The notes: generated from the sequence alone by a model not told the origin. Shown: positions 13,034-25,699, counted from the stretch's first letter. The stretch is 64,000 nucleotides of DNA from Diphasiastrum complanatum (GCA_029204225.1 CM055095.1:20139348-20203347); one strand, 5' to 3'. Program-made: numbers and translations.

Positions 13034-13110
13034 CGGGGTTGGCTCATTTGGTTAGCTGGGCATCCAAAATTTCTTTCGTCCCGAGTTCAAGCCCCCCTTT
13101 GAAACCAAGA
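13034..13110 (+). mobile_element. tRNA-derived SINE head or tRNA pseudogene
   Basis: An A-box-like TTGGCTCATTTGG (13039-13051) and a B-box-like GAGTTCAAGCC (13083-13093) are spaced as in a RNA polymerase III internal promoter, with a D-arm-like GCTC...TTAGC. The anticodon arm and acceptor stem do not fold convincingly, so this is not a working tRNA. Such heads are typical of plant SINEs. The body and 3' end of the element are not defined. Confidence 0.55.
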
Positions 13111-13846
13111 TCCATATCCGAGTGGTTCTCTATAGTGTAAGAGATGGGAATTTTGATATACGATGTATCGATATATTGACATCGTGTTGAAACCCGCTCT
13201 TTGGACTTTCACACTCTACCTACCAAACACTAGCATATATACTAGTAACCATACATGCAACTTCTATTGCCAAGGGTAGTGAAGCTAGTTGTTGTAGGTT
13301 GTGGGCTACTGGCCATAAACATTGGCCAGTACTCATAATACCAAGAAACCTTAAACAATAGTTTTGCAATAGGCAACTATAATTGTCTTTATATATTAAT
13401 GGTTTCGTAGGACATGTGCACATATTATTGCTTAATTCCATAGCGTGCGTAAGGTAAAGTGGGCCAGTATGGCAAATGCCTTGGCAACCATCAGACCCAT
13501 ACCACGCTTCATAATACTGTTTAGGGCTAAGATAGTATGAAAACATACCACTTATTAATAGTATTTTGTCCAATAAATCATAACTATTCTCGACAGGGAT
13601 AACAATTGGATATCAACGTAGACACTTGTCTTCCTCACTGCACAAACTTTTGCGGTATGTTGTTGTGGAATGGTGGCAGGTAACAGCTGATCTCCTTGGA
13701 TTGGTTTACGTATATGGTACATTGTACTATAAATAATTGTATTGGTATTAAATTCTACTATAGTTAACTCTGATATGAGGTAAAAAAATTGGTCTTGTTT
13801 TTACAAGAGCGACCATGTGTGATTATGGCTTGTCTAGTTTAGATCT

Positions 13847-13847
<1 letters not shown>

Positions 13848-13929
<82 letters not shown>
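13848..13929. repeat. (CT)n microsatellite, about 41 units
   Basis: An uninterrupted alternating CT tract of about 82 bp, lying about 130 bp outside the LTR of the minus-strand copia. Confidence 0.97.
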
Positions 13930-13932
<3 letters not shown>

Positions 13933-14058
13933 TATCTCTTTGATCGGGGTTAAGTTTTCCTTCTTATGTTAACAGTGCTAACCATGGTTATGAGTGTGTC
14001 AAAGGCAATGGGTGTGTCAAACATGTCGGAGAAATGAGAAAAGGATAGATCAGTCCGC

Positions 14059-15143
14059 TCAAATCTCTCGGTGCGTGCACTACTAGTGACTTAGTAGGTG
14101 AACACAAGAACATAATAATTTTAGAGCTTCTAATGCATGGTGGTAGCGGAAGCGATGAGCAGACAACCAGACAAATCAATTAGATAGTCAGACAAAACAT
14201 GGAAAAGCATTGTAGTATTGACACGAATCTAAACACAGAACCAAACAGAGTTGTAATCAGATTAAGTATAACGAAATATACAAGTCAATAATGCAGCACA
14301 AAACAATAGCGGACGTAACCACGTGCTTCACAAAGCTAATCACAATCTGTGAAGGTTATGAACGTATTACTGACAATTTGTCCGAAAGGAAGAATCAATG
14401 CGTGAAAGCATCTACAATATCTATCTCACATGTTACAAATCATGCTTCGTTCTCTATTCTTGAATATTGAAATAGGTATTCACTATATACACAAATTTTA
14501 CAGGTGTGCAGATGAAAAAGGTACAAAAGTGGTCGTGCCGTTTGTAGGAGATCGTGGGTGGCTGTCATCGTTGTCAACTATGATTGCACAGTGCATGGAA
14601 CGAGTGTGAGGAGGCCACGACGTCGGGCTTTGCAAAAATTGATGCTAGTGAAAATGTGAAACTTTGTTGCATTTTTCGCCTGTCATAAATTGTGAGTAAA
14701 AATGCAGACTATCGCATTGTCGGCTTTTTCGCCTGTTCAGGTTTACTTGTATTTATGCAGACTGTGCAATTGTCGCTTTTCTGGAAGTGTCGCAAAATAC
14801 TTAGTTGCTTAGGATGGCCTGAAGGTGAAAAGGCGACAATGTCGTGTTTTTCGGCGACAGTGTCGGATTTTTCGCCTGTGGAAATTTCTGATTAAAAATG
14901 CAGCACAAGTGTCACAAAACACTTAGTTGCTCAGGATGGCTCGAAGGTGGAAAGGTGACAGTGTCGGGTTTTTTGACGACAATGTCGGGTTTTTCACTTC
15001 TGGAAATTTCTGAGTAAAAATGCAGACTGTAGCGACAAACAGTCCAAATATGCAAACTGTGGGACAACACGAGTAAAAATGCAACATCATGAATGAAGAC
15101 AAATTAACATAGGATTTAGGAGAGTAGAGGAGATAAATCCAAC
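14059..15143 (-). repeat. 3' LTR, about 1085 bp
   Basis: The LTR starts on the minus strand at TGTTGGATTTATC, directly after the G-tract polypurine tract, and ends where homology with the 5' LTR stops near 14059. The expected terminal CA is not clear at that end, so that boundary may be off by a few bases. Confidence 0.8.
14684..15075. repeat. imperfect repeats within LTR U3
   Basis: GAGTAAAAATGCAG-like starts recur near 14690, 14886, 15008 and 15069. Two long units share CACTTAGTTGCTYAGGATGG, GAAGGTG-AAAGG, GACARTGTCGGGTTTTT and GGAAATTTCTGA. They fall in the part of the LTR upstream of any transcription start, where enhancer-like duplications are common. Confidence 0.75.
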
Positions 15144-15159
15144 ACCCCCCCCCCTTAAT

Positions 15160-16299
15160 CTGGATCCGTGAATGCCTTGATCTTCAGACTAAGCAATGCA
15201 CAAAACTTGTTGTGTGCATTAACACTTAACACCTTTGTGAATATATCTACACCCATGTCCGGCGTTCTACAGTACGTTAAGCTTAGCTCCTTGTTGAGAA
15301 CCTTGCCCCTAATATAGTGATATCGGATCTCAATGTGCTTACTCCTAGAGTGAAATCTAGGGTTGGTCGATAAGGCAATAACACTCTGATTATCACAGAA
15401 TATGATAGTAGGGCTATACTAATTCAAACTAATGTCTTTGAAAGTAAATTTCTCAGCCAAAAAGTTTCTTTAATAGATTGAGAAGCAGCAATGTATTCTG
15501 CTTCAGTAGATGAAAGAGCGATTGAGGTTTGCTTATGACTATTCCATGAGATAGGACCGCCGTTGAAGAAGAATGTAAATCCAGATGTGGGCTTATGATT
15601 GTCTACATCTCCTCCCCAGCTTGCATCATAATATCCACTGAGCTGATGAAGAATGCCGTTGTTGACTTCTCCATAGCAGATGCACTGGTCCATGGTAGCT
15701 CAAATATACCTCATGACTCTTATGAGAGCCTTCCAATGGGTAATGCCAGGATTAGCCATAAATTGGCTAAGTGAGCTTACTACAAAAGAGATGTAAGGTC
15801 TTGTACAGACCATTGCGTACATGAGAGATCCAAGTATCGATCGATAAGGATACTTTCTCATCTACTCCTCTTCCTGCTTGGTCTGAGGACATTGGTCCCT
15901 TGACAAACGCATGCCTGGATCCATCGATGAGTGAGCTAACTTACAGTTCATCAGATTATATCTGTCAAGAACATTGTGAAGATACCTTTGTTGAGTAATA
16001 TAAATCAATCGTTTCACTCTGTCTCGGTGGATTTGAATGCCCAAATAGAAGTGAGCTTCACCCAGATCAGTCATGTCGAACTCAGAAAACAACATCTATT
16101 TAGCATCCTTAACCAAATTGGTATTGTTGCTGAAAAGCAACGTATCATCTACATATAAGGTGATGATAATGAAGGATTGCTGCACCGACTTGAAATAGAC
16201 GTTGCAATCAACAGTGCTTGGTTGGAAACCTTGTTGGATGAGGAATGTGTTGATCCTCTGAAACCAAGCTCTAGCAAATTGTTTCAAGCCGCACAGGAC
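15160..16299 (-). pseudogene. copia RT (C-terminal half) and RNase H remnant
   Basis: Reading on the minus strand: CGLKQFARAWFQRINTFL, then IITLYVDDTLLFSNN with the YVDD active site, DLGEAHFYLGIQIHRD, a stop, and RNase H with YYDASWGGDVD, TSGFTFFFNGGPISW, SSTEAEYIAASQ and KHIEIRYHYIR. Stops and frame changes separate the blocks (for example near 15700 and 15860). The RT N-terminal half is absent. Confidence 0.9.
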
Positions 16300-17300
16300 T
16301 TTAGAAAGTAGCTTAGACTGATCATTTGCAAAGCTTAATCTTACAATACCTTCACCTTTGATAGCTTGTGTGCTATTGTCACCAAGGTGAACATACTTGT
16401 TGGTACTATAGGGTGTATAGGACTTGAAACAGCCAATGAGACTGGGTCATATGCTGAGTGGCACCGGAATCTAGGAACCAAGAACTGTCGTTGGATGCTC
16501 CTTGATGGTTGGTCATGAGAGCATCATGATCCGCTTCTTGAATGGGCTGTGGAATTTCTGTAGCTGCATTGGCCACTTGATTTGACTGTCCCTTATTGTT
16601 GTTCTTTGCTTGTAGTATCCGACAGTCTTGAATATCGTGGTTGTTTCTCTTGCAGTATCTACAGAACAACTTCTTCTTAGTCTACGGGTTTGACTATTCT
16701 TTGTGTTGTGTTGGTTTCTGGTCTTGCTTTGATTGCTTCGGGCCTTTCTTCTTCTTTTACTTATTAGTTGTGCCTTTGTTGGTGTACAAGACGTGAGAAT
16801 CAACTGAGGAACTGGAGGCTTCGTTCCTTCGCGGGTCTTCCTACAACAACATTGCAATGACTCTTGAAAGAGTCAGCTCTAGATGCATCATCATGATCAT
16901 CACCCAGCTGTCATATGAGCTTGGCAAGCTTGTAAGCAATTGCATTACTGCATATTGATCATCTATGATAGATCTGATAGTGGCCATTTGCTTCAGCCAG
17001 TTCTTGAACTGGTTGATGTAATTCTGCAGGGAATCACCATTTGCATCTTGAGGGAGTAAATTTTTTCTTCTTCTGAGATGTAGCTTGGAAGCTATATCTC
17101 GCACTTCGTATAATGTGCTCAAGATGTCCTAGACTTCCTTGGATGTCTAAGCTTCGGACACATGGCCAATCTGAGTATCCAAAATGTTGAGGATGATCAG
17201 CGCAAATGCTTTGCCATCCTTCAGCTTCCATCTGGAGATTGCTGCATCGTCAGCTTCAGCTATTTCCTCTACACCTGTAACAACTCCTTAGCCATTAGCA
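16300..17300 (-). pseudogene. copia gag, zinc knuckle and protease remnant
   Basis: Gag blocks include DILSTLYEVRDIASKLHLR and QLLTSLPSSYDSWV. The zinc knuckle is CRYCKRNNHDIQDC, and the protease carries FLDSGATQHMT with its catalytic Asp intact. After a frameshift the protease runs YSTNKYVHLGDNSTQAIKGE and then passes straight into the RT motif VLCGLKQFARAW, with nothing of integrase between. The gag type is shared with the remnant at 56390-56700. Confidence 0.88.
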
Positions 17301-17556
17301 AGGTTCTCATCTTAAATTTCCACAAATGGTAATTAGCTCCATCAAGCTTGTCCATAATAGGACTGGCTTTTCCTTGGGAATCCATGTGGAAGATTAGTTT
17401 AGGTGACAGGAGTAACTATCAGTGACTTAAGTATGAAATTATGGTGCTAAATTACAGAACAAGAAGACAATCACTCTATCGGCTAGTAGAGTCTTGTTTC
17501 TGTGAAAGCTTATCAGGCTATAGAAATAGCTCTGAAATGAAACTGCTTAAAGAGAT

Positions 17557-17923
17557 TCAAATCTCTCGGTGCGTGCACTACTGGTGACTTAGTAGGCGAA
17601 CACAAGAACATAATAAATTTAGAGCTTCTAATGTGCAGTGGTAGCGGAAGCGATGAGCAGACAACCAGACAAATCAATTAGATAGTCAAACAGAACATGG
17701 AAAAGCATTGCAGTATTGACACGAATTTGAACACAGAACCAAACAGAGCTGTAATCAGATTAAGTATAACGAAATATACAAGTCAATAATGTAGGTGAGC
17801 ACAAAACAATAGCGAACATAACCGCGTGCTTCACAAAGCTAATCACAATCTGTGAAGGTTATGAATGTACTACTGACAATCTGTCTGAAAGGAAGAATCA
17901 ATGCGTGAAAGCATCTACAATAT
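17557..17923 (-). repeat. truncated 5' LTR
   Basis: Nearly identical to 14059-14420 apart from scattered substitutions and a 4-bp insertion (GTAG/GTGA near 17795). About 720 bp of the LTR's upstream portion are missing; unrelated sequence starts at 17924. Confidence 0.88.
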
Positions 17924-18019
17924 TTGTCATGTCTATGATCAGTACATAGGATTCAGTATACTCCTAGTCTTGGATACATGGTACTCCAATGAAACAAGCT
18001 GTTAGTTATGCCATATTCT

Positions 18020-19649
18020 CGTTTACAGTAGATCCTTGGTGGAATACGTAGAACACTAAAAACCGTCTTGATGAAACTCTGTCAAGAGTTACTCTACACT
18101 AAAGAGTCCAAGTGTGAATTCTTTAAGCAAGAGTTATTTTATCTCGGTCATAAGATCACAATAAATGGGATCAAGATTGACGAGGATAAAATCAAGATTG
18201 TGATTGAGTGGCCAATTCCGGGGGCAAGTAAAGTCATTTTTAGGTTTTACACTTTTCTTCAAGAGATTTATTGAGGATTATGCTAATCTGACAAAAGAAT
18301 TTGTTAATAAAAAGAAAAAGAAGAATCAACCTAGTCCACCTGTTGTAACGAGGAATTGAATCAATGTTTTGAGAAACTTAAAACAATGATTGTTTCAGCT
18401 CCTGTGTTACAAATTGCAAATCCAGATTTACCTTACGTCGTGAGAACGGATGCAAGTGATGTTGCAGTTGGAGCGGTTCTATTACAAATGGATAAGCACT
18501 AACGATTGAGAGCAAAAAATTCACTGGTCCTCAGTTGCGTTATAGTACGCAGGAAAAGGAATTGTTTGTTGTAATCCATGCACGTAAAACCTATAACACT
18601 ACTTGTATGGTAGTAAGTTTGTAGTGTATATGGATCACTAGCCTCTTAAGTATTTTGGTAACCAACATGATTTTTGGGGGAGAAAAGCTCGATGGGCTGA
18701 ATTGATGCAGGAATTTGATCATGAAATCCGTTACATAAGAGATAGCTCTAATCAAGTTGCAGATGCTCTTAGTCGGATCGGTGAACTGAACGAGTTGTCA
18801 TTCACCCAGATTTCTACAAATCTATATCTTTCGCTGAGAGGAAAATATGAATCAGACTCCTATTTTGGTCACATTTGGAACATTGTTCAGACCGAAAGAA
18901 ATGTGGACAGTGTTGAGTCAGAAACATAGGGGACTCATCTAACTAAGAAAGATAAGAAGATTGTGGAACAGTCCACCATTCGAGATGGATTACTATTTCG
19001 GAATGGGAAAGTTTGTGTACCTGATGATGATGATCTCAAACGTAAGATTTTGTTTGAATGTCATGACATACCCTGTGCAGGACATCTCGGTATACACAGG
19101 ACTCTGGACTTGGTTAAAACAGAATTTTATTGGCCAAAGCTCCAGCCATATGTCGAGTCATATGTTGTTAAATACAAGCCTTGTCAACTAGCAAAGGCTG
19201 AACGCCATAAGACTGGTGGTTTGTTGAATCTGTTAGATATCCCTGACAAGAAATGGGAAAGCATATCTATGGATTTTGTAGTTGGCGAAGAACCAATGGC
19301 AAAATGATTCTATTTGGGTTCTAGTAGATCGGTTAACTAAGTTAGCTGCATTCATACCAATCAAGTCAACTATAAAGGCTTTTGAATTAGCCCAGATATT
19401 TGTTGAAAGATTATTTCAGTTGTCTGGTCTGCCAAGTGACATTGTTAGTGATAGAGATCCTAAGTTCACAGATCACTTTTGGTCAGCAATATTCCATAAA
19501 CTTGAAACTTCTTTGAGTTTAAGTTCTTCTGATCATCCTGAATCAGATGGCCAGACATAAAGGACTAATCAAACTATGGAAGATATTTTGAGGACATATG
19601 TTTCTCACAGACAATCTCATTGGAAAGATTATCTCCCACAGACGTAGAG
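18020..19649 (+). pseudogene. Ty3/gypsy pol fragment (RT end, RNase H, integrase)
   Basis: The fragment starts within RT just after the YXDD region (ILVYSRSL), then ESKCEFFKQELFYLGHKI, RNase H blocks (LPYVVRTDASDVAVGAVLLQ, FDHEIRYIRDSSNQVADALS) and integrase. RNase H before integrase is the Ty3/gypsy order. The integrase zinc finger H-H-C-C has one Cys replaced (YKPC where CxxC is usual). The core has VLVDRLTK and VSDRDPKF, but the catalytic Glu after DGQT is a TAA stop at 19558-19560. It ends abruptly at a minus-strand copia RT. Confidence 0.92.
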
Positions 19650-22511
19650 TATTTCCACTTACATACTAGCGCAAAGGTCTCCTCATAGTCAGTGCCTTTA
19701 CTTTGTGCATACCCTTTGATCACCAATCTTGCCTTGTGCTTTGCTATACTTCCATCTGCATGGTACTTAGTTCTATATACCCATTTGCAATCAATGGGTT
19801 TCTTGCCAACTGGTGGTTCCACTAAGTCCCATGTGCTATGTTTAGCAATTGACTCCATCTCCTCTCCCATGGCCTTGACCCAAATGTCATCATCCTTCGC
19901 TTCACCATAAGTCGAAGGTTCATTGCTTTGAATAATGCTAGATAGGAGAGCATAATTTGCTTCATACCTTTCAGGTTATGTCTTCTCTCTTGTTGATCTT
20001 CGTAGCTCTCCCTGGCTAGATGATCCTAAAAAGTTATCCATATCGCGGCTCTCCAACAATCTCTCAAACCACTTAGGGAGCTTCTTGTCAGGTGATCGGC
20101 TTCCTGGTGAAAATGTATCCCACGGTACATCCTTCTCCTTGTGTTTGTCACCTGCAACTTCAATCCTTCTTGCACCAAAAGGTTTGTCCCTACCTCTCCA
20201 ACCTGTCTCTTGAGGTTGAGTAGTAGTATCTTGAGATGCGTCCTCTTTTTCATCACTTGGAAGGTCAATGAATGGATCATCATCAGGTGGTATCCTCACT
20301 ATACCATCTTTCCCACTGGATGTATCTATCTTCTCAGCATCCTCGTCTTCATACATCTTGGATTCATCGAAGATAACATCATGACTTACATGGATTTTGT
20401 TTTTCACTAGATCAAAACATCTATAGCTCTTCACGAATATGCACTTGATAGCTTTTATATCAAGTTTACGTCTCTCTTCCTTAGGAACGTGTACAAAGGC
20501 CTTACATCCAAAGATTCACAAGTGGTTCACCTTTGATTTCTTCTTAATGAATGCTTCCTCAAGTGTTATCTTTGCTATGGCAATGGTAGGACTTCTATTT
20601 TGAAGATAGACTGCCGTACTGCATGCTTTTGACCAAAAATCTTTTGGTAGTTTCATCTCAGCTAGCATAGATCTGGCACTTTCCACAATCATATGATTCT
20701 TGCGCTCAACTACACCATTGAGAGCAGGAGTATGAGCCTGCATAAATTGTCTTTTAATCCCACATTGATCACAAAGATCATTGAAGTCATTAGACTTGTA
20801 CTCACCTCCACTATCTGATCTTAGGACTTTGATCTTCCTACTTGTCTGATTTTCGACCAATGCTTTGAAGCTCTTGAAGTTGCCAAATGCATCTGATTTC
20901 TTCTTCAAGAAGTAGATCCACGTCTTACGTGACATATCATCAATAAAGGTCATGAAATAGAAGGCTTTACCTAAGGACATGGTCCTCATAGGCTCGCATA
21001 AATTTGTGTGGATTAAATCCAAGATGTTCTTTGCTCTTGCAACACCCACTTTATTGAACTTCTCTCGATGCTGCTTCCCATATACACAAGATTCGCACAT
21101 TAATTTCAAGTGATCTTCTATGGTAGGCAATCCTGTTACCATCTCCAATTTTCTCATCAAATTGAGGCTTCCCAGGTTCAAGTGACCAAGCCTCTTATGC
21201 CACAACTCAGTTTGCGATGGAATGGACGATATAAGTCCATGTTGTCCCTTGTTTGTAGCATTCAACCTGTACAATTTTGTATTGGGCTCCCTTACTCCAT
21301 CCGCAATAACTTTGAACTTTTGGCTCACATCTTTCACAAAGCAACGATCATGGGCGAATTCTACTTTCAACTTTTGATCAGTAATGACTCCAACAGAAAG
21401 TAGATTTTTTTTCAAACCTGGTACGTAAAGTACCTCCCTGATGATCTTGCTTTTTTCATCAGGTAGTTGGATTGAAACAATGCCTATCCCCTTGATCTTG
21501 CACACATTGCCATTTTCTTGTGAAATGAACGTTCCATCATCCAACACTTTCAAGCTATTGAACCAATTCTTGTTACCTGTCATGTGTCTTGTGGCTCCCG
21601 AGTCAATATACCACGCTTGATTATCTTGATTAGATGACAATGCAGATATGAAGATGCTAGAGTCTTCAATCTCACCCTCATCGACAAGGTTACCTGCTTG
21701 CTTTGATTTCCCCTTGCCTTGTTCTGCCAGGAAATTGCGACATTCACTCTTCCAATGGCCCTTTTTACCACAATGGAAGCACTTGCCTTTCTTCTTGGTC
21801 TTACTAGAAGATCCGTCATGGACCTCCTGAGTCTTGGAAAATTGCTATTTAGACTTCTTCTTGCCCTTGCCCTTGCCTTGTTTTTGGCATGTCACAAGTG
21901 CTTGATCGTCAGTATTTTGACGTCTAGTTCACCATTTCTCGTCGTTGCTCTTCCTGCATCAAGATTCCTGTGATCTCGTCAAAGGTTGGCAATCTTTCTC
22001 TTGATGCTATTCCGCTCACAAACATCTGATAGGGTTCTACAATGCCGCACAATGCATTGTGCACCAACTCCACATCACGTATGCGCTCACCAATAGAATG
22101 CAGTTCATCCCTCATTGTCTTGATTCTGGTCATGTACTTCTGAATGTTGTCTCCTTGTTCCATTCGGGCACTATTCAGCTTTGACTTCAAAAACATGATT
22201 CTTGACGGATTTGACGTCTCGAACTGCTCCTTTAGCACATCCCATGCCTGTCTGGGTGTAACAACATCACATATGTGGGTAATGATGTGATCCTTCACTG
22301 ACAAGTTAATGAAGGTCAAGGCTTTTCTCATCTTTTTGTCGAACACTTTGATATCCGCTTCATTTGGCGACCTTCTCTCATCACCTGTGACGACTTCCCA
22401 CACATCTTTCTCCATCAGTATGTTTTTCATTTTGAATTTCCACATTGCATAGTTGGAAATCCCATCCAATTTGTTACTTTCACTCAAAATGGACTCTCCC
22501 ATGTTTGCCAT
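19650..22511 (-). pseudogene. copia gag-protease-integrase-partial RT
   Basis: Gag (22511-21924, 195 aa) opens with MANMGESILSESNKLDGISN and is uninterrupted through MQEEQRREMVN. The zinc knuckle CGKKGHWKSEC region (about 21730-21790) and protease WYIDSGATRHMT follow. A 374-aa frame (21640-20516) holds pre-integrase LWHKRLGHLN and integrase HTNLCEP, RSDSGGEY and NGVVERKNHM. The linker and RT start (KHKARLVIKGYAQSKGTDYE) run to the breakpoint. Frame breaks lie near 21600, 20510 and 19900. It is one of the better-preserved copia proteins here but is still truncated. Confidence 0.92.
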
Positions 22512-23303
22512 CGCAAAACTGCCTGAAACTTCTGTCGTAGGCTAAAAGCAGTATGCAGAGGCCAACTGTGATGTCAGAAGTTGAAAATAATGACCTGCAT
22601 TTTTCCCTTACTAGGCCACTCGCCGTGTTCCCACCAATTTGAAAGCCAAATCAGCGTCGCCTTCCGAAATGCACTCAATCGTCAACTCCCAACTACGTGC
22701 CCAGTGGAATGGTGAAATCACTTTTGACGCACTCTGAATAATTTCTCCGCTGAATCACTCTGTTTTTCTGTATCGTACTTGCAGGTACAGTCTGGGTGCC
22801 CTTCGTTTGGAGGTTATAACCTTTCGTTTGGGTCAAAACGGGCAAAGGACCCAAAAATAGGGATTTTCTTTGTTTTTGAACTATTTCTTTGCCTTGAAGA
22901 AACTTCAATCTTCATTTGTGAAAAGACCCAACTCTCATTTCAGTATGAAATTTTTTAATAAAGTTGAAGGCCAAAATACACTTCAATTCTTCAGGGCCCA
23001 CTTCAGTTAAATCCAACGATAGGTTTCAATTCTCTGGTCCAGATGCAATTAATCCTGTCCGTCGATCGTAGTGGAGATGATCTTGTGGACTTCCTTGCAT
23101 CGGTGCATCGAACTACACTTCTGAAGCTGCTGGACACTTCAAAACACTAAGCTGCTGCCCCGTTCGTCGCGCGTGATCTCCACGCTCCTCTCTGTCTACA
23201 GTCGCGCCTCCCCAAACTGGTTTTTGCTTGATCAATTTTGTTTTTGGATCGATTTGAGCATGATCTGAGGCCTGGAGCAGGGTCGCCCTACTGATACCAA
23301 GTC

Positions 23304-24037
23304 TGTAGAGTGTTCAATCATGAAATTCCATGGAGAACCGATGATTTTAGCTCAACTTGACAAAGTGGCTTTTTTCACCTTTTACCGCAAATCTGCTAGG
23401 TTAACTGTCTGGAGACAAATCTCTGACATAAACCTCAGAATCTCTCCATGGCTGGTTGACAATGTAATTAGCTTTTTTCTTATCCTTACGACATCCAAAA
23501 CGGTGCACAAACAGCGAAGAAATCACCAGTTATGTATAAAAACCGTAACCCCAAACCCGATTTCAATTTTCAACTAGCTTCAAAATTGTCAATTTTTCAC
23601 CAAATTTTTCCCTGTCTGATGCTATGCACATGCTAATAATCCCTCTGCTGAGATTGGCAAGCCTCTATAAACTAGAAACCGTGCACCAGTGCTTCTCTTT
23701 CCATCTTCAACCCACCATAAACCCCGACCTCTCAGAAGACAGTTCTCCCGAAGCTCTCTTCAACGACAATGCTGTACTGTGTACACTCCTTGTGTGGCTC
23801 TGAAACCAACTTAGAATTTGCTTTGCACAGGAACACAGACAGAAAAACACTCTCCACAGCAAGCTCACATGCAACTGTATTTCTCAAAATGAAATTACAC
23901 TATACATATAGTTGTTCACTCAGGCAACCCATGCATGACCCAAGTTGCCGTTGGCGGAACGCGTGTCTTGTCGACTTGCCTCGTGGCGAGGCCAACTGAT
24001 CCTTATCAACTGATAGGACCCACAGTACAATAACACA
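23304..24037 (-). repeat. 5' LTR of the truncated copia
   Basis: It lies next to the primer binding site, with TGTAGAGTGTTC at the plus-strand start and CAATAACACA at the plus-strand end, giving TG...CA ends. There is no second copy in the window, so the outer boundary is a best guess. Confidence 0.6.
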
Positions 24038-24141
24038 GTGATTCTACTTTAATTCTAACTCTAAGGAGCTTCCCTTATAATATCGAAGTCTCTAGACTTC
24101 AATCCTACACAATCAAACTACAATATCTACATAAAAAGAGT

Positions 24142-25104
24142 AGGAAAGAATTTTGTGATACTGACTATCTTTGTGGATGATTCCCTAATGATAGAAAATT
24201 CCTTGATGCTGATCAAAGACATGAAGAGTCAGATTTCTCAAAGTTATGAGATCATAGATCTTGGAGAAGCAACGAAATGCCTCGGGCTGGAGATTAGAAG
24301 AGATCGAACAAAGGGCAAAATGCACTTGAGTCAGTCAGAATATGCCAGAAAGGTGCTAAAGTAGTACCACATGATGGACTGCAAAGAAAAAGCCACACCA
24401 ATGATAGTTGGAGCCAAGCTCACGAAGCAAGATTGCCCAAAAATGGAAGAGGAAGAACAGACGATGGTAGACATACCTACCAAAACTTAATTAGTAGTCT
24501 GATGTACCTTACAATTTGTACCAGACCCAATCTAGCTTTCTCTGTTTACGCCTTGAGCCAATTCTCTTCCAATCCTGGCCTGGCACATTGGCAAATGACA
24601 AAACGAATCCTACAGTATCTGAAGAGTACCTAGAATATGGGATTAACCTACCGAACTGAAAACGAAGAAAAAGGATTCGAGCTGCACCTCTACAGTGATG
24701 CGAGCTGGGCGAGCTGCAAAGATGACAGCAAGTCCATAACTGGAGGATGTACCATAGCGTGCAGAGCTGCAATCAGCTGGATATGCAAAAAGCAAACCTT
24801 GGTGGCTCAATCCTCTTGCGAAGCTGAATACGTCGCAGCTTCAAAGGTGGCGAATGAGGTAGTGTGGCTGCAAATGATGCTGGAGGCAATCGAGATACCA
24901 CAAGAAGGGCCATGTACGATGATGATAGACTCTCAGAGTGCCATCTATCTATCCCAGGATCCTGTCTTCCATTCAAAGACAAAACACATACCTCTGAAGT
25001 ACCATCACATTCAAGATTTAATCTCGAAAGGAGAGCTCCAGGTCCAGTATATAAAATCAAAAGACATGATTGCAGATATGCTCACAAAGTGTCAGAAATG
25101 GTGA
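24142..25104 (+). pseudogene. copia RT C-terminus and RNase H
   Basis: RT reads ILTIFVDDSLMIENS (the YVDD Tyr is Phe) then DLGEATKCLGLEIRRDRTKG. A stop follows at 24364 and the frame changes near 24430. RNase H then continues with PNLAFSVYALSQFSSNPGLA, YSDASWASCKDDSKSITGG, SSCEAEYVAASKVANEVVWL, MIDSQSAIYLSQDP and KTKHIPLKYHHI, ending IADMLTK. The RNase H is open for about 155 codons after one stop at 24634. Confidence 0.9.
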
Positions 25105-25699
25105 ACTCCTGCAACTTTGTCGCAACACAAACACGAAGCGAAGGTCAAATGAGAACAATTCACGAAAGTCAATGTCCCTTGACTTGAAGGACGAACGATT
25201 CGTGAATCATAAACATACCTCAGGACCGCAGCCGCAAAAGGAATGCAAAACGAAAAGATACGAAAGAAACGAAAAGAATGAAAGCAGACGAAGAAAATGA
25301 AGCAAACGAAGGGGAATCTTTCATGCTGCCAGCTGGCAGCTCAACGGGCTTGGAGTCGTAGACTTCACGCCCAGCTGAAACGAGTGGCAACGATGCAGAG
25401 TAACCGACTAGTTGATTAGCCTTAACTAGTCTTGTGATTTTGCATTAAGCTATCTTGTAAATTCCACACAGTGGAGATAAAAACTATCCTTTCTGGATCA
25501 TAAAAATAAGAAAAGAATCTGAATAAATAGAATTTATGTAAGAGAGACAGAGAGAGAGACGTAGCGAGTAGAGCAGAAAAGAAAAATACTAGAAACGAAA
25601 GAGCTGTCCATGAAAGTCTGCCAACGAGCAAAACACAATGAAAGAGCAGAGCGTCAGGCCGCCAACGAGCGAGACACTGACGATCTCGCTCTCAAATCA

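Larger units (their letters stand above)
14059..17923 (-). mobile_element. internally deleted Ty1/copia retrotransposon
   Basis: Direct repeats at 14059-14420 and 17557-17923 are nearly identical over ~365 bp and bracket minus-strand copia domains. The 3' LTR is complete (14059-15143); the 5' LTR is cut at 17923, where other DNA takes over. Order on the minus strand is gag, zinc knuckle, protease, then RT C-terminal half and RNase H; the integrase and first half of RT are missing. The polypurine tract is GATTAAG followed by eleven G (15144-15160). Confidence 0.92.
19650..24037 (-). mobile_element. 5' half of a Ty1/copia retrotransposon
   Basis: Minus-strand order from high to low coordinates: LTR (23304-24037), primer binding site (23288-23300, TTGGTATCAGTAG), leader, gag, zinc knuckle, protease, integrase and the first part of RT. 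It stops in the EETFAPVAKM block at about 19650, where gypsy integrase on the other strand begins. The 3' half and 3' LTR are absent. Confidence 0.92.

Noticed and set aside
13037-13108. Functional tRNA gene
   Set aside because: A and B boxes are present but no acceptor stem or normal anticodon arm can be drawn.
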